A stretch of DNA of 64,000 nt from Prochlorococcus sp. AG-355-P18 (GCA_003280515.1 QCER01000003.1:40681-104680); one strand, 5' to 3'; shown: positions 55,231 through 63,371, numbered from the stretch's first letter. Made by a program: numbers and translations. Notes: generated from the letters alone by a model not told the origin.

Positions 55231-55413
55231 TTAATATTCTCCCCACCTTTTACCAATATCAAAACCCCATTCAGTGGTTAATCTAATTACTTCATCATGA
55301 TTCTTGCATTTTGAAAGGGATAACTTTTTACTAGGATTTTTTTTTATTAGCTCAGCAATTTGATTAAGTTGCTCTATTTTTTTTAGAAAATTACTTAGAT
55401 CTTTATTAGACAT
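55231..55413 (-). CDS. Nif11-like domain protein
   Basis: A 60-residue protein with the Nif11 leader-type layout: an amphipathic helix LSNFLKKIEQLNQIAELIKK, a turn, and a C-terminal LTTEWGFDI element. In other Prochlorococcus strains Nif11-type leaders guide lanthipeptide (prochlorosin) maturation. Here there is no double-Gly site, no Cys/Ser/Thr-rich core and no LanM gene in view, so a stand-alone role is more likely. Confidence 0.72.
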   Translation of the reverse strand: MSNKDLSNFLKKIEQLNQIAELIKKNPSKKLSLSKCKNHDEVIRLTTEWGFDIGKRWGEY

Positions 55414-55417
55414 TCAT

Positions 55418-55525
55418 CTAGGAAGTAAATTTTTGATCATAAGTAAATATGTAATAGAGAACCCAGGCAACACCAATAATGAGAATTGCAATCATTATAT
55501 TTACTGACCAAACTACTTCTATCAT
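55418..55525 (-). CDS. 35-residue single-span membrane protein, unknown
   Basis: Starts MIEVVWSVNIMIAILI, one hydrophobic helix through residue 27, and a short YDQKFTS tail. It lies 4 nt upstream of the Nif11-like start on the same strand, so the two may be co-translated. No family recognised. Confidence 0.58.
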   Translation of the reverse strand: MIEVVWSVNIMIAILIIGVAWVLYYIFTYDQKFTS

Positions 55526-55651
55526 GTAATTTTTTTATTTATTTTTAATATATCCAAAATTTAAACTAAATTAACCGTTAATAATTTAAATCTAGAACAA
55601 TACACTACTAACACTAAGTATATAAAATAGTCTAAGATAGTTTAAAAAATT

Positions 55652-55831
55652 ATGGGAGAAGCTAAGAGAAGGGAAGAGTTAGGCTTACCACCTAGAGAAA
55701 AGAAAAAGGAAAAACAAACATCGAAAAATCAACTAAACAAAATTTTAAATAAATATCCTTATTTACCTTTCATTTTAGGTTTTTCATTACTAGCAATATT
55801 AATTATCGATTTAGTTAATTACTACAAATAG
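55652..55831 (+). CDS. Small tail-anchored basic protein, unknown
   Basis: A 59-residue ORF whose N-terminal half is highly charged (EAKRREELGLPPREKKKEK) and whose C-terminal half is one hydrophobic helix (about residues 39-56). The GLPPRxKK element is a style I have seen in picocyanobacterial DUF2839-type proteins, so membership there is possible. Coding status is good for its size. Confidence 0.65.
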   Translation: MGEAKRREELGLPPREKKKEKQTSKNQLNKILNKYPYLPFILGFSLLAILIIDLVNYYK

Positions 55832-55916
55832 ATATATTAAAAGGGGATACTTTTAGCAGAGGAGAGGATTATCTTCACAATTGTGAAATTATTTTTCCAT
55901 AATAAAAATAAAACTT

Positions 55917-56102
55917 ATGAAACCGATTAACACCTCATGTACCTTAATTTTAGGGTTACTAACTTTGTTTTCAATATCTAATGCAAAAGCAGGTGGCTGC
56001 AGTCCTCATACTGAGAAGAAGGTAGAAATTGAATGCTTGTCTGATGATAAAAAATGTTTAGAAGCGAAAGAAAAAAACTCACTATACAAAGTTGAGGCTT
56101 AA
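55917..56102 (+). CDS. Small secreted cysteine protein, unknown
   Basis: A 61-residue protein with a signal peptide (about residues 1-25, ending ISNAKAGG). The mature part begins GGCSPHTEKK and contains ECLSDDKKCLEAKEK, so three Cys. Its stop abuts the ATG of the next gene, indicating co-translation. No family recognised. Confidence 0.65.
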   Translation: MKPINTSCTLILGLLTLFSISNAKAGGCSPHTEKKVEIECLSDDKKCLEAKEKNSLYKVEA

Positions 56103-56405
56103 ATGTTTGATAATCTTGGAACTGCTCTAGTACAAGCATTAGGCTTCTTTGTTGTTTTTGGTTTTTTTGTATATCAAACTTTATTCGCAGATAGTAAACC
56201 CAAAAATTCAAAATCAAACCCTAAAAAAACAAAGATTTCCGACACAAAAGAATCAATTAAAAAAGAACCTAAAAAAGGCTTATTTAACAGAAAATCTAAA
56301 CTTGTTGAAGAAAATTTACCAGTCCAAAAAAAGGGATTATTTGGGAGAAAAAAAGATGATATTAAAGAAGAGATTAAACCAAAGAAAAAAGGTTGGTTTA
56401 AATAG
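56103..56405 (+). CDS. Membrane-anchored protein with KKGLF repeats
   Basis: A 100-residue protein: hydrophobic N-terminal anchor (about residues 8-29), then an extremely Lys-rich tail. The tail has three spaced copies of a short motif: KKGLFNRK (about 58-65), KKGLFGRK (76-83) and KKGWFK at the end. The repeats could bind RNA, acidic lipids or a partner. No gap from the upstream secreted-protein gene. No family recognised. Confidence 0.68.
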   Translation: MFDNLGTALVQALGFFVVFGFFVYQTLFADSKPKNSKSNPKKTKISDTKESIKKEPKKGLFNRKSKLVEENLPVQKKGLFGRKKDDIKEEIKPKKKGWFK

Positions 56406-56491
56406 GTAAAGGTACTTAAACTCTTTTTTGATATCTTTTATACAAAAACTTTTTTTAGAAACTTTATAATTTGATTAATATTTCATTACAA

Positions 56492-56626
56492 ATGGACCAT
56501 AGAGAAATAACAAAAAAATATAGCGAGTTACTTAACAAGGCTGATTTTGCTACTGGCCGTAAGGAAGTTGTAGGTCTTTTAAAAAAAGCTGCCAAATTGA
56601 AATCTCAGATTGAAATCAATTATTAG
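56492..56626 (+). CDS. Small helical protein, unknown
   Basis: A 44-residue ORF (starts MDHREITKKYSELLNKADF; GRKEVVGLLKKAAKLKSQIE later), predicted as two helices with balanced charge and no Cys or membrane span. Clear amphipathic periodicity supports coding. No family recognised. Confidence 0.58.
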   Translation: MDHREITKKYSELLNKADFATGRKEVVGLLKKAAKLKSQIEINY

Positions 56627-56711
56627 ATCTTAAAATTTGTTTAATTCTAAATGTAAAAAATTTTTTTAAATAAGTTTTTACATGAGATAATCTGCATAGA
56701 TTATTTTTCTT

Positions 56712-56891
56712 ATGAATAAAAAAGGTTATACAACCGAAAGCGGTGGTAGACAAAATGGTTTTGCAATTGAACCAGAAATTAATCCCATATCAGAAGGCGA
56801 ATCAAAGAAATCCATATTTTTATTTATTGGAATATTATTACCTTTTCTAATAGGCGGTTTTTATTATTTAAGGACTCTGAATATATTCTGA
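56712..56891 (+). CDS. Psb34-like (ssl1498 family) photosystem-associated protein
   Basis: A 59-residue protein. The N-terminal stretch GYTTESGGRQNGFAIEPEI matches the conserved beginning of the ssl1498/Psb34 family, a HLIP-related single-helix protein found on photosystem II assembly intermediates. One hydrophobic helix (about residues 36-52) follows. The chlorophyll-binding ExxN-type motif of HLIPs is not evident. The family match is by eye. Confidence 0.75.
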   Translation: MNKKGYTTESGGRQNGFAIEPEINPISEGESKKSIFLFIGILLPFLIGGFYYLRTLNIF

Positions 56892-56895
56892 TATT

Positions 56896-57075
56896 TTATA
56901 AGCCATTTTTGGCGATATATTCTTCTGAGCTAACTATATCTTGCATTAAACTCTCTGATGAAGGATTAAATCCATTTTGCTCTAAAAAAGATTTAACCTT
57001 TTCAAATTTTTGCTGAATTTTTTTTGTATATGGAGTTGTCATCAAATAATCGTCTTTTTCTGTTGAATAATTCAT
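56896..57075 (-). CDS. Small acidic helical protein, unknown
   Basis: A 59-residue ORF (TTPYTKKIQQKFEKVKSFLE in the middle, ending SSEEYIAKNGL). It is soluble, helix-prone and acidic at the C-terminus, and convergent with the Psb34-like gene with a 4-nt gap. No family recognised. Confidence 0.6.
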   Translation of the reverse strand: MNYSTEKDDYLMTTPYTKKIQQKFEKVKSFLEQNGFNPSSESLMQDIVSSEEYIAKNGL

Positions 57076-57211
57076 TTAATTAACGGATTACTTTTACAAC
57101 TAAATTTTGCAAAATATCCTATTGCTAGTGAAGTTATAAATATTACATAAATAATTTAATAGTAATAAATACTTATAAGTTGTTTTTGCTAGATCGATAT
57201 TTGTTGATTTT

Positions 57212-57499
57212 TTAAAGAGTGCTTATAGTAACTAGTTCCATTAAATCTCTGGACTGCAGATATTTTTGAAAGACTTCAGAATAAAATGCTTTTTTAGCAG
57301 CAAATTTTGATTCGAATTCTATTACTAATCCAAGCTGCCCTCCGTCCCATTCATTCGCGTTTGATTCTTGTATCAAATCTCTTTTTACTATTACTCCTCC
57401 CACAGATTTAATCCACGGTAATACTGTCCTTATATATTCGAGAAATAAATCAGCATTTGGAATTGAAATTTTCTTAAGCCAATAGCTCTTTGTCATCAA
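57212..57499 (-). CDS. DUF1330-like protein
   Basis: A 95-residue protein with the alpha/beta ferredoxin-like (dimeric ABM) pattern: SYWLKKISIPNADLFLEYIRTVLPWIKSVGGVIVKRD, then GQLGLVIEFESKFAAKKAFYSEVFQKYLQSR. The fit to DUF1330 is by eye. These proteins form small dimers; no activity is known. Divergent from the fibrillin gene at 57575. Confidence 0.75.
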   Translation of the reverse strand: MMTKSYWLKKISIPNADLFLEYIRTVLPWIKSVGGVIVKRDLIQESNANEWDGGQLGLVIEFESKFAAKKAFYSEVFQKYLQSRDLMELVTISTL

Positions 57500-57574
57500 A
57501 TCAACATATTCTGGGTAGAATATAGCACATGGAGTTAAGTATTTATCCTTAGCTATGTTCTCAGCGGTTATTAA

Positions 57575-58117
57575 ATGGAATCCGAAGATGATTTATTAAA
57601 TTTACTTCTTACATCTCCAAATTCAAAGAAAATACAGACTATTGCCGAACAACTTGAAATTGATCATAATTTTTCCTTCAGCAGAGATAGGGATAATTTA
57701 CAGGGTGTTTGGGAGCTTAGGTGGAGTAGTTCTAATAGTCCTTTTTTAAAATATTCTCCTTTTATTGATAATCTTCAAATTCTTGATCCCTTAAATTTAC
57801 ATGGTCTTAATTTACTTAAACCTAGAGGAATAAAATCAATTATTGGTACTGGTATTTTAATAAGACTTAATTATATAAATGAAAAAAAAATTGGGGTCAA
57901 ATTTACACATGCTGGTGTAATCGGGCCTAAATTTGGAACAAAAAATATAAATGCTATGAAAGAAATAAATAATGAACAATTAGGGTGGTTAGAGATAACT
58001 TATTTAAGTAATAAGCTTAGAATCTGCAGAGGTGATAAAGGAACTTTATTTGTTTTAAGAAAAATAAATTCACCAACTTTATTCAAGAATTTTAAGGAAT
58101 TAATTAAAATCTATTAA
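57575..58117 (+). CDS. PAP/fibrillin family protein (second copy)
   Basis: A 180-residue short fibrillin: LQGVWELRWSSSNSPFLKYSPFIDNLQILDP (about residues 39-69) carries the W-E-L-x-x-S signature, and LRICRGDKGTLFVLRK closes the barrel near residue 155. It lacks the N-terminal extension of the 256-residue paralog at 54375. A thylakoid-associated lipid-binding role is likely. Confidence 0.85.
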   Translation: MESEDDLLNLLLTSPNSKKIQTIAEQLEIDHNFSFSRDRDNLQGVWELRWSSSNSPFLKYSPFIDNLQILDPLNLHGLNLLKPRGIKSIIGTGILIRLNYINEKKIGVKFTHAGVIGPKFGTKNINAMKEINNEQLGWLEITYLSNKLRICRGDKGTLFVLRKINSPTLFKNFKELIKIY

Positions 58118-58126
58118 AAATATAAA

Positions 58127-58420
58127 TTAATTCTTTATCCAAATAGACTTTAATACGAAATAAATTGGTAAATATTTAAAAGATTCTTTAGGTATTTCAT
58201 AAGTTAAGAATTTTAGTGCTTCTTCTAACCAGTAACCAATATCAAATCCTAAAAGAATTTTTTCTACAACAAACCAAAATTGTTTATCAAATATAATTCT
58301 GAAGTTTAAGTAAAAATATTCCCAATGAAAAGTATTCCAATATTGGGTTAAAAATGAAGATAAAATAAGCCAAAGTGATATAAATATAAAACTTTTAAGA
58401 AATTTAAAAAATTTTTTCAT
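58127..58420 (-). CDS. Small membrane protein, unknown
   Basis: A 97-residue protein with a basic start (MKKFFKFLKSF), a hydrophobic segment at about 11-27, and an aromatic-rich remainder that may contain a second, half-buried helix. Convergent with the fibrillin gene (9-nt gap). No family recognised. Confidence 0.62.
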   Translation of the reverse strand: MKKFFKFLKSFIFISLWLILSSFLTQYWNTFHWEYFYLNFRIIFDKQFWFVVEKILLGFDIGYWLEEALKFLTYEIPKESFKYLPIYFVLKSIWIKN

Positions 58421-58552
58421 ATACCAGCAACTGTCTTATTGAATTTCAAATTTCTCTTTATTATTATTAGGATCAAATTTTATTTCCATGAAATATATCC
58501 AAAAAGATATAAAAATATTTAGAAAATAGTAAATTTTTGTGGAATTAATAAT

Positions 58553-58678
58553 CTATTCTTCTTTTTTTAGATTCTGTGCCTTTAGATTTTTATTCTTAAG
58601 AAAAAATCCTAAAAACAGAAAAGCAAAATATATTAGTAAACTTATGCCAAAAATTAAAACTATCTTTGAAATATCCAT
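58553..58678 (-). CDS. 41-residue single-span membrane protein, unknown
   Basis: Starts MDISKIVLIFGISLLIYFAF; one hydrophobic helix through about residue 25, then a basic tail (KNKNLKAQNLKKEE). It resembles PetN/Psb-type microproteins in shape but matches none by eye. Confidence 0.55.
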   Translation of the reverse strand: MDISKIVLIFGISLLIYFAFLFLGFFLKNKNLKAQNLKKEE

Positions 58679-58798
58679 AAATGATTTTGTTTAATATAAA
58701 TTACAGCATTATTTGCAAAGTTTTATCTATAGTAATGATTTTTCATTTATCACGATAATGAGCTTCAATTATTAAGCTATTAATATTATTTAAATAAT

Positions 58799-59212
58799 AT
58801 GGAAGTAGCTTTTGCCTGGAGTCTTAGTCTATCAGTAGGAGTTGTTTTATTATCAATTGTTCCATTAACTATAGGGAGAGTTAAAGCAGGATATTCTGTT
58901 GAAAATATGTCTGCTCCAAGGGCTTTATTCGATGAATTACCTTCATTTGGAAAAAGAGCAGTTTGGTGTCATCAAAATTGTTGGGAAAGTATTTCCTTAC
59001 ATGCACCTGCATGTCTTCTATGTTTGATTACTTTAACTGACTCTAATATTGCAATAATTGCATCATTGATTCATCCTGTTTTTCGTTTTTTTTATATTGG
59101 TGCATATGTATTTAATATCCCAACAGCTAGAGGTTTAATGTGGGCCTCAGGAATTTTTACAACACTTTTACTTTACAAAGAGGGCTTAACACAATTGATA
59201 AAAACTGTTTAA
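58799..59212 (+). CDS. MAPEG-family membrane protein
   Basis: A 137-residue protein with four hydrophobic segments. The loop AGYSVENMSAPRALFDELPSFGKRAVWCHQNCWESISLHAPACLL and the later HPVFRFFYIGAYVFNIPTARG segment match the MAPEG superfamily (glutathione/eicosanoid-related membrane proteins). Bacterial MAPEG members may use glutathione. Its 3' end overlaps the Mrr-like gene by 4 nt. Confidence 0.88.
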   Translation: MEVAFAWSLSLSVGVVLLSIVPLTIGRVKAGYSVENMSAPRALFDELPSFGKRAVWCHQNCWESISLHAPACLLCLITLTDSNIAIIASLIHPVFRFFYIGAYVFNIPTARGLMWASGIFTTLLLYKEGLTQLIKTV

Positions 59213-60078
59213 AAAATAAACTTTTCTAAATCTTTTAATTGATATTCATTGATTAGTTCCACTTTATTTGATTTTGCTAGTTGATGAGCAGACTTTGTAA
59301 AGCCAGATTTTGAGACTATTATTGCATGTGTACCTTTCCAAAATAATTTACCAGCTGAAATTTCCTGAACTGCTTTATTTCCAATAGCCTTTTCATGATC
59401 TTTGCATTGAATACATATTCTCAAATCATTTATTGATGCAATTAAGTCAACCCCTTGATCTCCTGTGTTAGGGGTTTCTTTTACTTCCCAGCCATTTTGT
59501 TTGAGAATTTCCATACAATGATTTTCAAATCTAATACCTTTTTTGTAGTTCCCCTTGTTTTTACTTGAGTAGTTTTTTTCTATTAGGTTTAAGCATGATT
59601 TCTCTATTTGACTTGCTATGAATACAAACCAATCTTCAGTCTCTAGCTTTCTAATAGATCCAATTATCTCATCATCAATAGTAGGGTTTTCATTACAATA
59701 CGATCTCCACTTTTCGAAAAATAATTCCATACTTCCAAATTTTTTTAAAATTACTTTTTCCCAGAAGTAAGGTATACCCTCCTTAAATCGCTTGGATCCA
59801 TTATAAATATTTTTCTCAATGGCTTTTTCATCAAGAGGTGGATTGCCAATCCATTTTCTATAATCCTCGTTACCGTAAGCATCTATTTCCCTTAATCTGA
59901 TCCTCTCCTCTAATAAATTGTATTTGTTTTCTTCTATTAAATTATTAATTGTTTGAATAAAGAAATTGGAATTTAAAGCATTATTTAATTTAAACTTTTT
60001 CTTTTTAATTTGATAATCTCTTACAATTACAAAGATTAAAAAAAATATAAAAATAATTAAAATAAAAAAAATTTTCAT
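59209..60078 (-). CDS. Membrane-anchored Mrr-like restriction-endonuclease-fold protein
   Basis: A 289-residue protein with an N-terminal hydrophobic anchor (residues 3-19) and a mostly charged central region of unknown fold. The C-terminal Mrr_cat domain (about 178-289) has Glu185 in RFENH, GDQGVDLI with Asp211, and Q224-x-K226 in IQCKDH, the PD-(D/E)xK catalytic set. VSKSGFTKSAHQLA is also typical. Mrr relatives cut modified DNA or act in stress and phage defence. No methyltransferase is near. The role is uncertain. Confidence 0.85.
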   Translation of the reverse strand: MKIFFILIIFIFFLIFVIVRDYQIKKKKFKLNNALNSNFFIQTINNLIEENKYNLLEERIRLREIDAYGNEDYRKWIGNPPLDEKAIEKNIYNGSKRFKEGIPYFWEKVILKKFGSMELFFEKWRSYCNENPTIDDEIIGSIRKLETEDWFVFIASQIEKSCLNLIEKNYSSKNKGNYKKGIRFENHCMEILKQNGWEVKETPNTGDQGVDLIASINDLRICIQCKDHEKAIGNKAVQEISAGKLFWKGTHAIIVSKSGFTKSAHQLAKSNKVELINEYQLKDLEKFIF

Positions 60079-60098
60079 TAAAAAATTTTATTTTCGAT

Positions 60099-60350
60099 CT
60101 AAAAAGTTTTTGTTTTTCTAATAACAAAATTATTTTTTGTTATTACTGAAGATTCATTTACCTCAAACCCATTAATTGCTGATATTTCTCCTTTTATGCC
60201 TTCTAATGTTAATTGCTCGATAATGCCTTTTATTACTTCATCCTCGACCAATTTTCTATCAATTCTTTCAGGTGTAATATCTGTAAGCCATTTTGAGGTC
60301 TTTTTTTTTACAACCTCTGTAGAATTAGTTATTTTTAAGTAGATAGCCAT
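60099..60350 (-). CDS. Small conserved-looking protein, unknown
   Basis: An 83-residue soluble protein with a beta-alpha-beta feel (MAIYLKITNS, ERIDRKLVEDEVIKGIIEQL, EISAINGFEVNESSVI). No Cys or membrane span. It lies 20 nt upstream of the Mrr-like gene on the same strand and could be its partner. No family recognised. Confidence 0.65.
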   Translation of the reverse strand: MAIYLKITNSTEVVKKKTSKWLTDITPERIDRKLVEDEVIKGIIEQLTLEGIKGEISAINGFEVNESSVITKNNFVIRKTKTF

Positions 60351-60390
60351 TTTTTAAGTCATTCAGTTGAATTATAAGCATTAAATCTTC

Positions 60391-60588
60391 TTAACTTTTA
60401 TTATTGTCATTACTTTCCCACTCAAGAAATTGAAAAACAAAAATTGCAAAGATAGAGAAAAATACTATAAATAACCCTAACCATCCTATAAATTTGTGCT
60501 CTGTAAAAAGATTTGTAAGCATTGATTTTTCTTGATATCTTGATTCCATTTCATATTGATAAGAATCAATAACTTGAAATATATTCAT
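60391..60588 (-). CDS. Small single-span membrane protein, unknown
   Basis: A 65-residue protein with a polar N-terminal half and one hydrophobic helix (about residues 33-53), ending EWESNDNNKS. No family recognised. Confidence 0.62.
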   Translation of the reverse strand: MNIFQVIDSYQYEMESRYQEKSMLTNLFTEHKFIGWLGLFIVFFSIFAIFVFQFLEWESNDNNKS

Positions 60589-60630
60589 AATTAATTATTT
60601 AATAAATCGTTCAATTGGCGTACAATAATT

Positions 60631-61050
60631 TCAACCGTTTAACTTACTAAAGGCTTCTGATAGGAAATCTGGCCTTTTTCTTATTATAGAAAAATTTAGT
60701 TTATTTATTAAGACTAAATTGACTTCAGCAATAGTTAAGATTTCATTTTTCTTGTTAAGAAACTTTGAAATTACATTAATCCTAGGACTTTTATCAATAT
60801 TGAATTCGCTTTCTATAGTTATTTTTTTACCAAGAATTAAAGGGGATTTATATTTTATTGAGGCATCGATTAAAGGTAAATCGAAGCCTTTTTTAGTAAT
60901 TTCAAAATAACTTATACCTACTTCTGAAAGTGCATTTATTCGGCTTTCTTCAAGCCAATTAAAATATTTACCGTGCCACATTACGCCTGCATGATCTGCA
61001 TCTTGAGGTAAAACAGTTTTTTCTATTTTCCAAACTGGTTTTGAGTTCAT
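60631..61050 (-). CDS. Hotdog-fold acyl-CoA thioesterase (possible DHNA-CoA thioesterase)
   Basis: A 139-residue 4-hydroxybenzoyl-CoA thioesterase-type protein. DADHAGVMWHGKYFNWLEESRINAL (about residues 17-41) carries the catalytic Asp and the HAGV-x-W turn seen in cyanobacterial DHNA-CoA thioesterases of phylloquinone synthesis, followed by DASIKYKSPLILGKKITIES. Phylloquinone is needed in photosystem I, so that role is attractive, but substrate choice cannot be read with certainty. Confidence 0.85.
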   Translation of the reverse strand: MNSKPVWKIEKTVLPQDADHAGVMWHGKYFNWLEESRINALSEVGISYFEITKKGFDLPLIDASIKYKSPLILGKKITIESEFNIDKSPRINVISKFLNKKNEILTIAEVNLVLINKLNFSIIRKRPDFLSEAFSKLNG

Positions 61051-61156
61051 CTTTTATTAAAAAAATATTTTTATTCAATGAAAAAAACTTATTTTGATAT
61101 TGTAGATTAATTTTGTTTATTAACATAAGAATCATCAAAACTATATTTATAAATTT

Positions 61157-61393
61157 ATGTTTAATCGTAAAAATAGAAGTAGAAAAATGAAGAAGATTTT
61201 TCAATGGGAAGAATATTTAAATTGGAAAAATATGTCAAAGGAACAGAAATTAAATTTCAAGAGGGCATGTTTATTCCCTTTTCTCGTCTATATAGTTTAT
61301 GTTTTTCTCAATCAGTACTCCTTGGCAATTCTTTTGTTACTAGGTCTTTATTTTTTAATTAGATTTAAAAATAGAAATAAGTTGGGAAGATGA
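61157..61393 (+). CDS. Small membrane protein, unknown
   Basis: A 78-residue protein: basic N-terminal half (FNRKNRSRKMKKIF, WEEYLNWKNMSKEQK) followed by one long or two short hydrophobic helices (about 39-68) and a basic end. Met11 is an alternative start. No family recognised. Confidence 0.62.
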   Translation: MFNRKNRSRKMKKIFQWEEYLNWKNMSKEQKLNFKRACLFPFLVYIVYVFLNQYSLAILLLLGLYFLIRFKNRNKLGR

Positions 61394-61494
61394 ATATTTT
61401 TTGATTTTGATTTATATAGATTTGTTTTAAAATAATCTAGTTTTTCTAAATATCTTTATTGGCATATAAAAATAGTATTAGATAAATTTTTTTT

Positions 61495-61731
61495 ATGAAA
61501 AGAATTATTTTGTTTTTATGTGTATTAGTTTTTTCAATATTTTCTAATACGAATAATTTATTAGCAAAAGAAATTGAAAATAACATTAAAGATAATATTT
61601 CTAATGAAATTGAAGAAATTAAGCCTGATAATAAAAAAACTAATATTTCTAATTCTTCAGCAGAAGATATTTTTGGTGATGAACAAACTTTTCCATTCGT
61701 TGCAGGTTTAGGGAAAAATGCAGCCCATTGA
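61495..61731 (+). CDS. Small secreted acidic protein, unknown
   Basis: A 78-residue protein with a signal peptide (about residues 1-24, ending NNLLAKE) and an acidic Asn/Lys/Glu-rich mature part. The distinct end EDIFGDEQTFPFVAGLGKNAAH looks conserved in style and may be the functional piece. No family recognised. Confidence 0.65.
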   Translation: MKRIILFLCVLVFSIFSNTNNLLAKEIENNIKDNISNEIEEIKPDNKKTNISNSSAEDIFGDEQTFPFVAGLGKNAAH

Positions 61732-61776
61732 TTTCAAGATTCTAGATAACTTAGAAAAAGAATTTTTTTAATACTT

Positions 61777-61941
61777 ATGAAAGGTCTTAGGGTTTTAGAG
61801 CTTTCTGAAGCACTTAATGTTGATAGCTCCGACTTATTAGCTGTTTGTGCAATTCTAAAAATAAAAGCCACATCTAGATTAAGCATGCTTTCATTTGAAG
61901 AATGTAAAAAGATAACTGATTACTATGAAAATAAAAAATAG
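61777..61941 (+). CDS. Free-standing IF2_N-like domain microprotein
   Basis: A 54-residue ORF starting MKGLRVLELSEALNVDSSDLL, followed by AVCAILKIKATSRLSMLSFEEC. The pattern V-x-E-L-(S/A)-x-x-L-x-V-x-x-x-x-L then a short helix and S-x-L-(S/T)-x-E-E is that of the N-terminal domain of translation initiation factor IF2. No infB is near. It may bind nucleic acid or ribosome, but that is inference. Confidence 0.68.
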   Translation: MKGLRVLELSEALNVDSSDLLAVCAILKIKATSRLSMLSFEECKKITDYYENKK

Positions 61942-61963
61942 ATTTTTTATATAAATATATTTA

Positions 61964-62218
61964 TTATTTAATCTCTTTAATCATTGATACTAAAGTTGAA
62001 TGAATTTCTTCTTCAGATATTTCATTTTTAAAATTGATAATTGCTGACTGGCCATCGTAATTGATTTTTATATAACTGTTATTAATTTCTTCCATATAAG
62101 CATTCTCAAATGTTGATATCTTTCCATAATGTATAAGATATTTGTGCACTGAATCTATGTGATCATTGTTCATATGATCACAAACTCTTTTACTGGTTTC
62201 TTTACTAATAATTTTCAT
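61964..62218 (-). CDS. DUF2470 protein
   Basis: An 84-residue stand-alone DUF2470 domain: RVCDHMNNDHIDSVHKYLIHYG (about residues 11-32) with the typical HMNxDH, then INYDGQSAIINFKNEISEEEI. The same domain is the C-terminal part of HugZ-type and related haem-utilisation or pyridoxamine-oxidase-like proteins. Acts alone here; function unknown. Confidence 0.88.
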   Translation of the reverse strand: MKIISKETSKRVCDHMNNDHIDSVHKYLIHYGKISTFENAYMEEINNSYIKINYDGQSAIINFKNEISEEEIHSTLVSMIKEIK

Positions 62219-62254
62219 TTAAAAATTAAATTTTTTTTAAGCTAATGTATTTTT

Positions 62255-63244
62255 TTAATTATTCAAAGTTTTAATCATTTTAATTATTAAATTTTTAACT
62301 TCATTTTTATCTACAGCTCTAATCAAGTTATTTCTCAAATTTGATGCTCCTTTAAAGTCTTTACATGTCCATGAGATATGTTTCCTTGCAATTAGCAAGC
62401 CATGATCTCCTTTTTCTTTTATTAATTCATCAAGATGTTCAATAATTAAATATAGTTTTTCTTCTGTGTTTGGTTCTTTAAAATTTTTATTTTCCCTAAT
62501 GGCATAATCTATTTCTCCTATTTTCCATGGTGATCCTAAAATTCCTCGTCCAATCATTACACCATCAGCATTTGTTTTTTTTAAACAATTAAGGGCGTCA
62601 TCTGGATTTTTGATATCTCCATTTGCAATTACTGGAATTTCCAACAACTTTTTAAGTCTCCCGATCATTTCCCAATCTGACTTGCCTGAAAAACCCTGTT
62701 TTCTAGTTCTTCCATGAAGTGTTATCATCGTTGCTCCCGCATCTTGAAGTTTAAATAAGAAATCCTCTATATTTTCTTCTTTACTATTCCATCCGAGTCG
62801 TGTTTTTACGGTTACTGGAACCCTAACAGCTTTTACAACATTTTTGACTAATTCTATAGCAAGTTTTCGGTCTTTAATTAGGGCACTGCCTCCACCTTTC
62901 TTTGCAATTTTTTTTACTGGACATCCCATATTTATATCAATTAAGAATGCTCCAGAGTCCTCAGCTTGTTTAGCGGCTTCAGAAACAGCATATGGCCTAT
63001 TATCAAATATTTGTACTCCAATTGGACCTTCTTCTAAATCTATTTGATTGATTTTTTGTGTCCCAAATCCTTTTTTAAGACTTGTGGCATTTATCATTTC
63101 TGTAAAAAGTAAAGAGTTTGGAGCCCATTTACGTACAAGTCGCCTAAAAATGTTATCTGTAACTCCTGCTAATGGCGACAGCATTACCTTACTCGTAATT
63201 ATCCTGTTAATTCCCCTTCCTTTTAGTTTTATATTAGAAGACAT
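62255..63244 (-). CDS. dus: tRNA-dihydrouridine synthase
   Basis: A 329-residue FMN enzyme reducing uridines in tRNA D-loops. The barrel shows MLSPLAGVTDNIFRRL near residue 21, DINMGCPVKKIAKKGGGSALI with the catalytic Cys (about residue 108), TVKTRLGW and TLHGRTRKQGFSG, and VIANGDIKNPDDA. It looks closest to DusB by the GGGSAL pattern, but the subclass is not certain. Confidence 0.94.
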   Translation of the reverse strand: MSSNIKLKGRGINRIITSKVMLSPLAGVTDNIFRRLVRKWAPNSLLFTEMINATSLKKGFGTQKINQIDLEEGPIGVQIFDNRPYAVSEAAKQAEDSGAFLIDINMGCPVKKIAKKGGGSALIKDRKLAIELVKNVVKAVRVPVTVKTRLGWNSKEENIEDFLFKLQDAGATMITLHGRTRKQGFSGKSDWEMIGRLKKLLEIPVIANGDIKNPDDALNCLKKTNADGVMIGRGILGSPWKIGEIDYAIRENKNFKEPNTEEKLYLIIEHLDELIKEKGDHGLLIARKHISWTCKDFKGASNLRNNLIRAVDKNEVKNLIIKMIKTLNN

Positions 63245-63371
63245 ATAATTTAAAATTTATTTAATCTTTCATTATTATAAATTCAGACATAGAGCTGATT
63301 TTATGTTTTCTATTTATTTCTTAATTCATAATAAGTGCTTTTACTTAAATAGGCCTAATTGATTAATTTTT

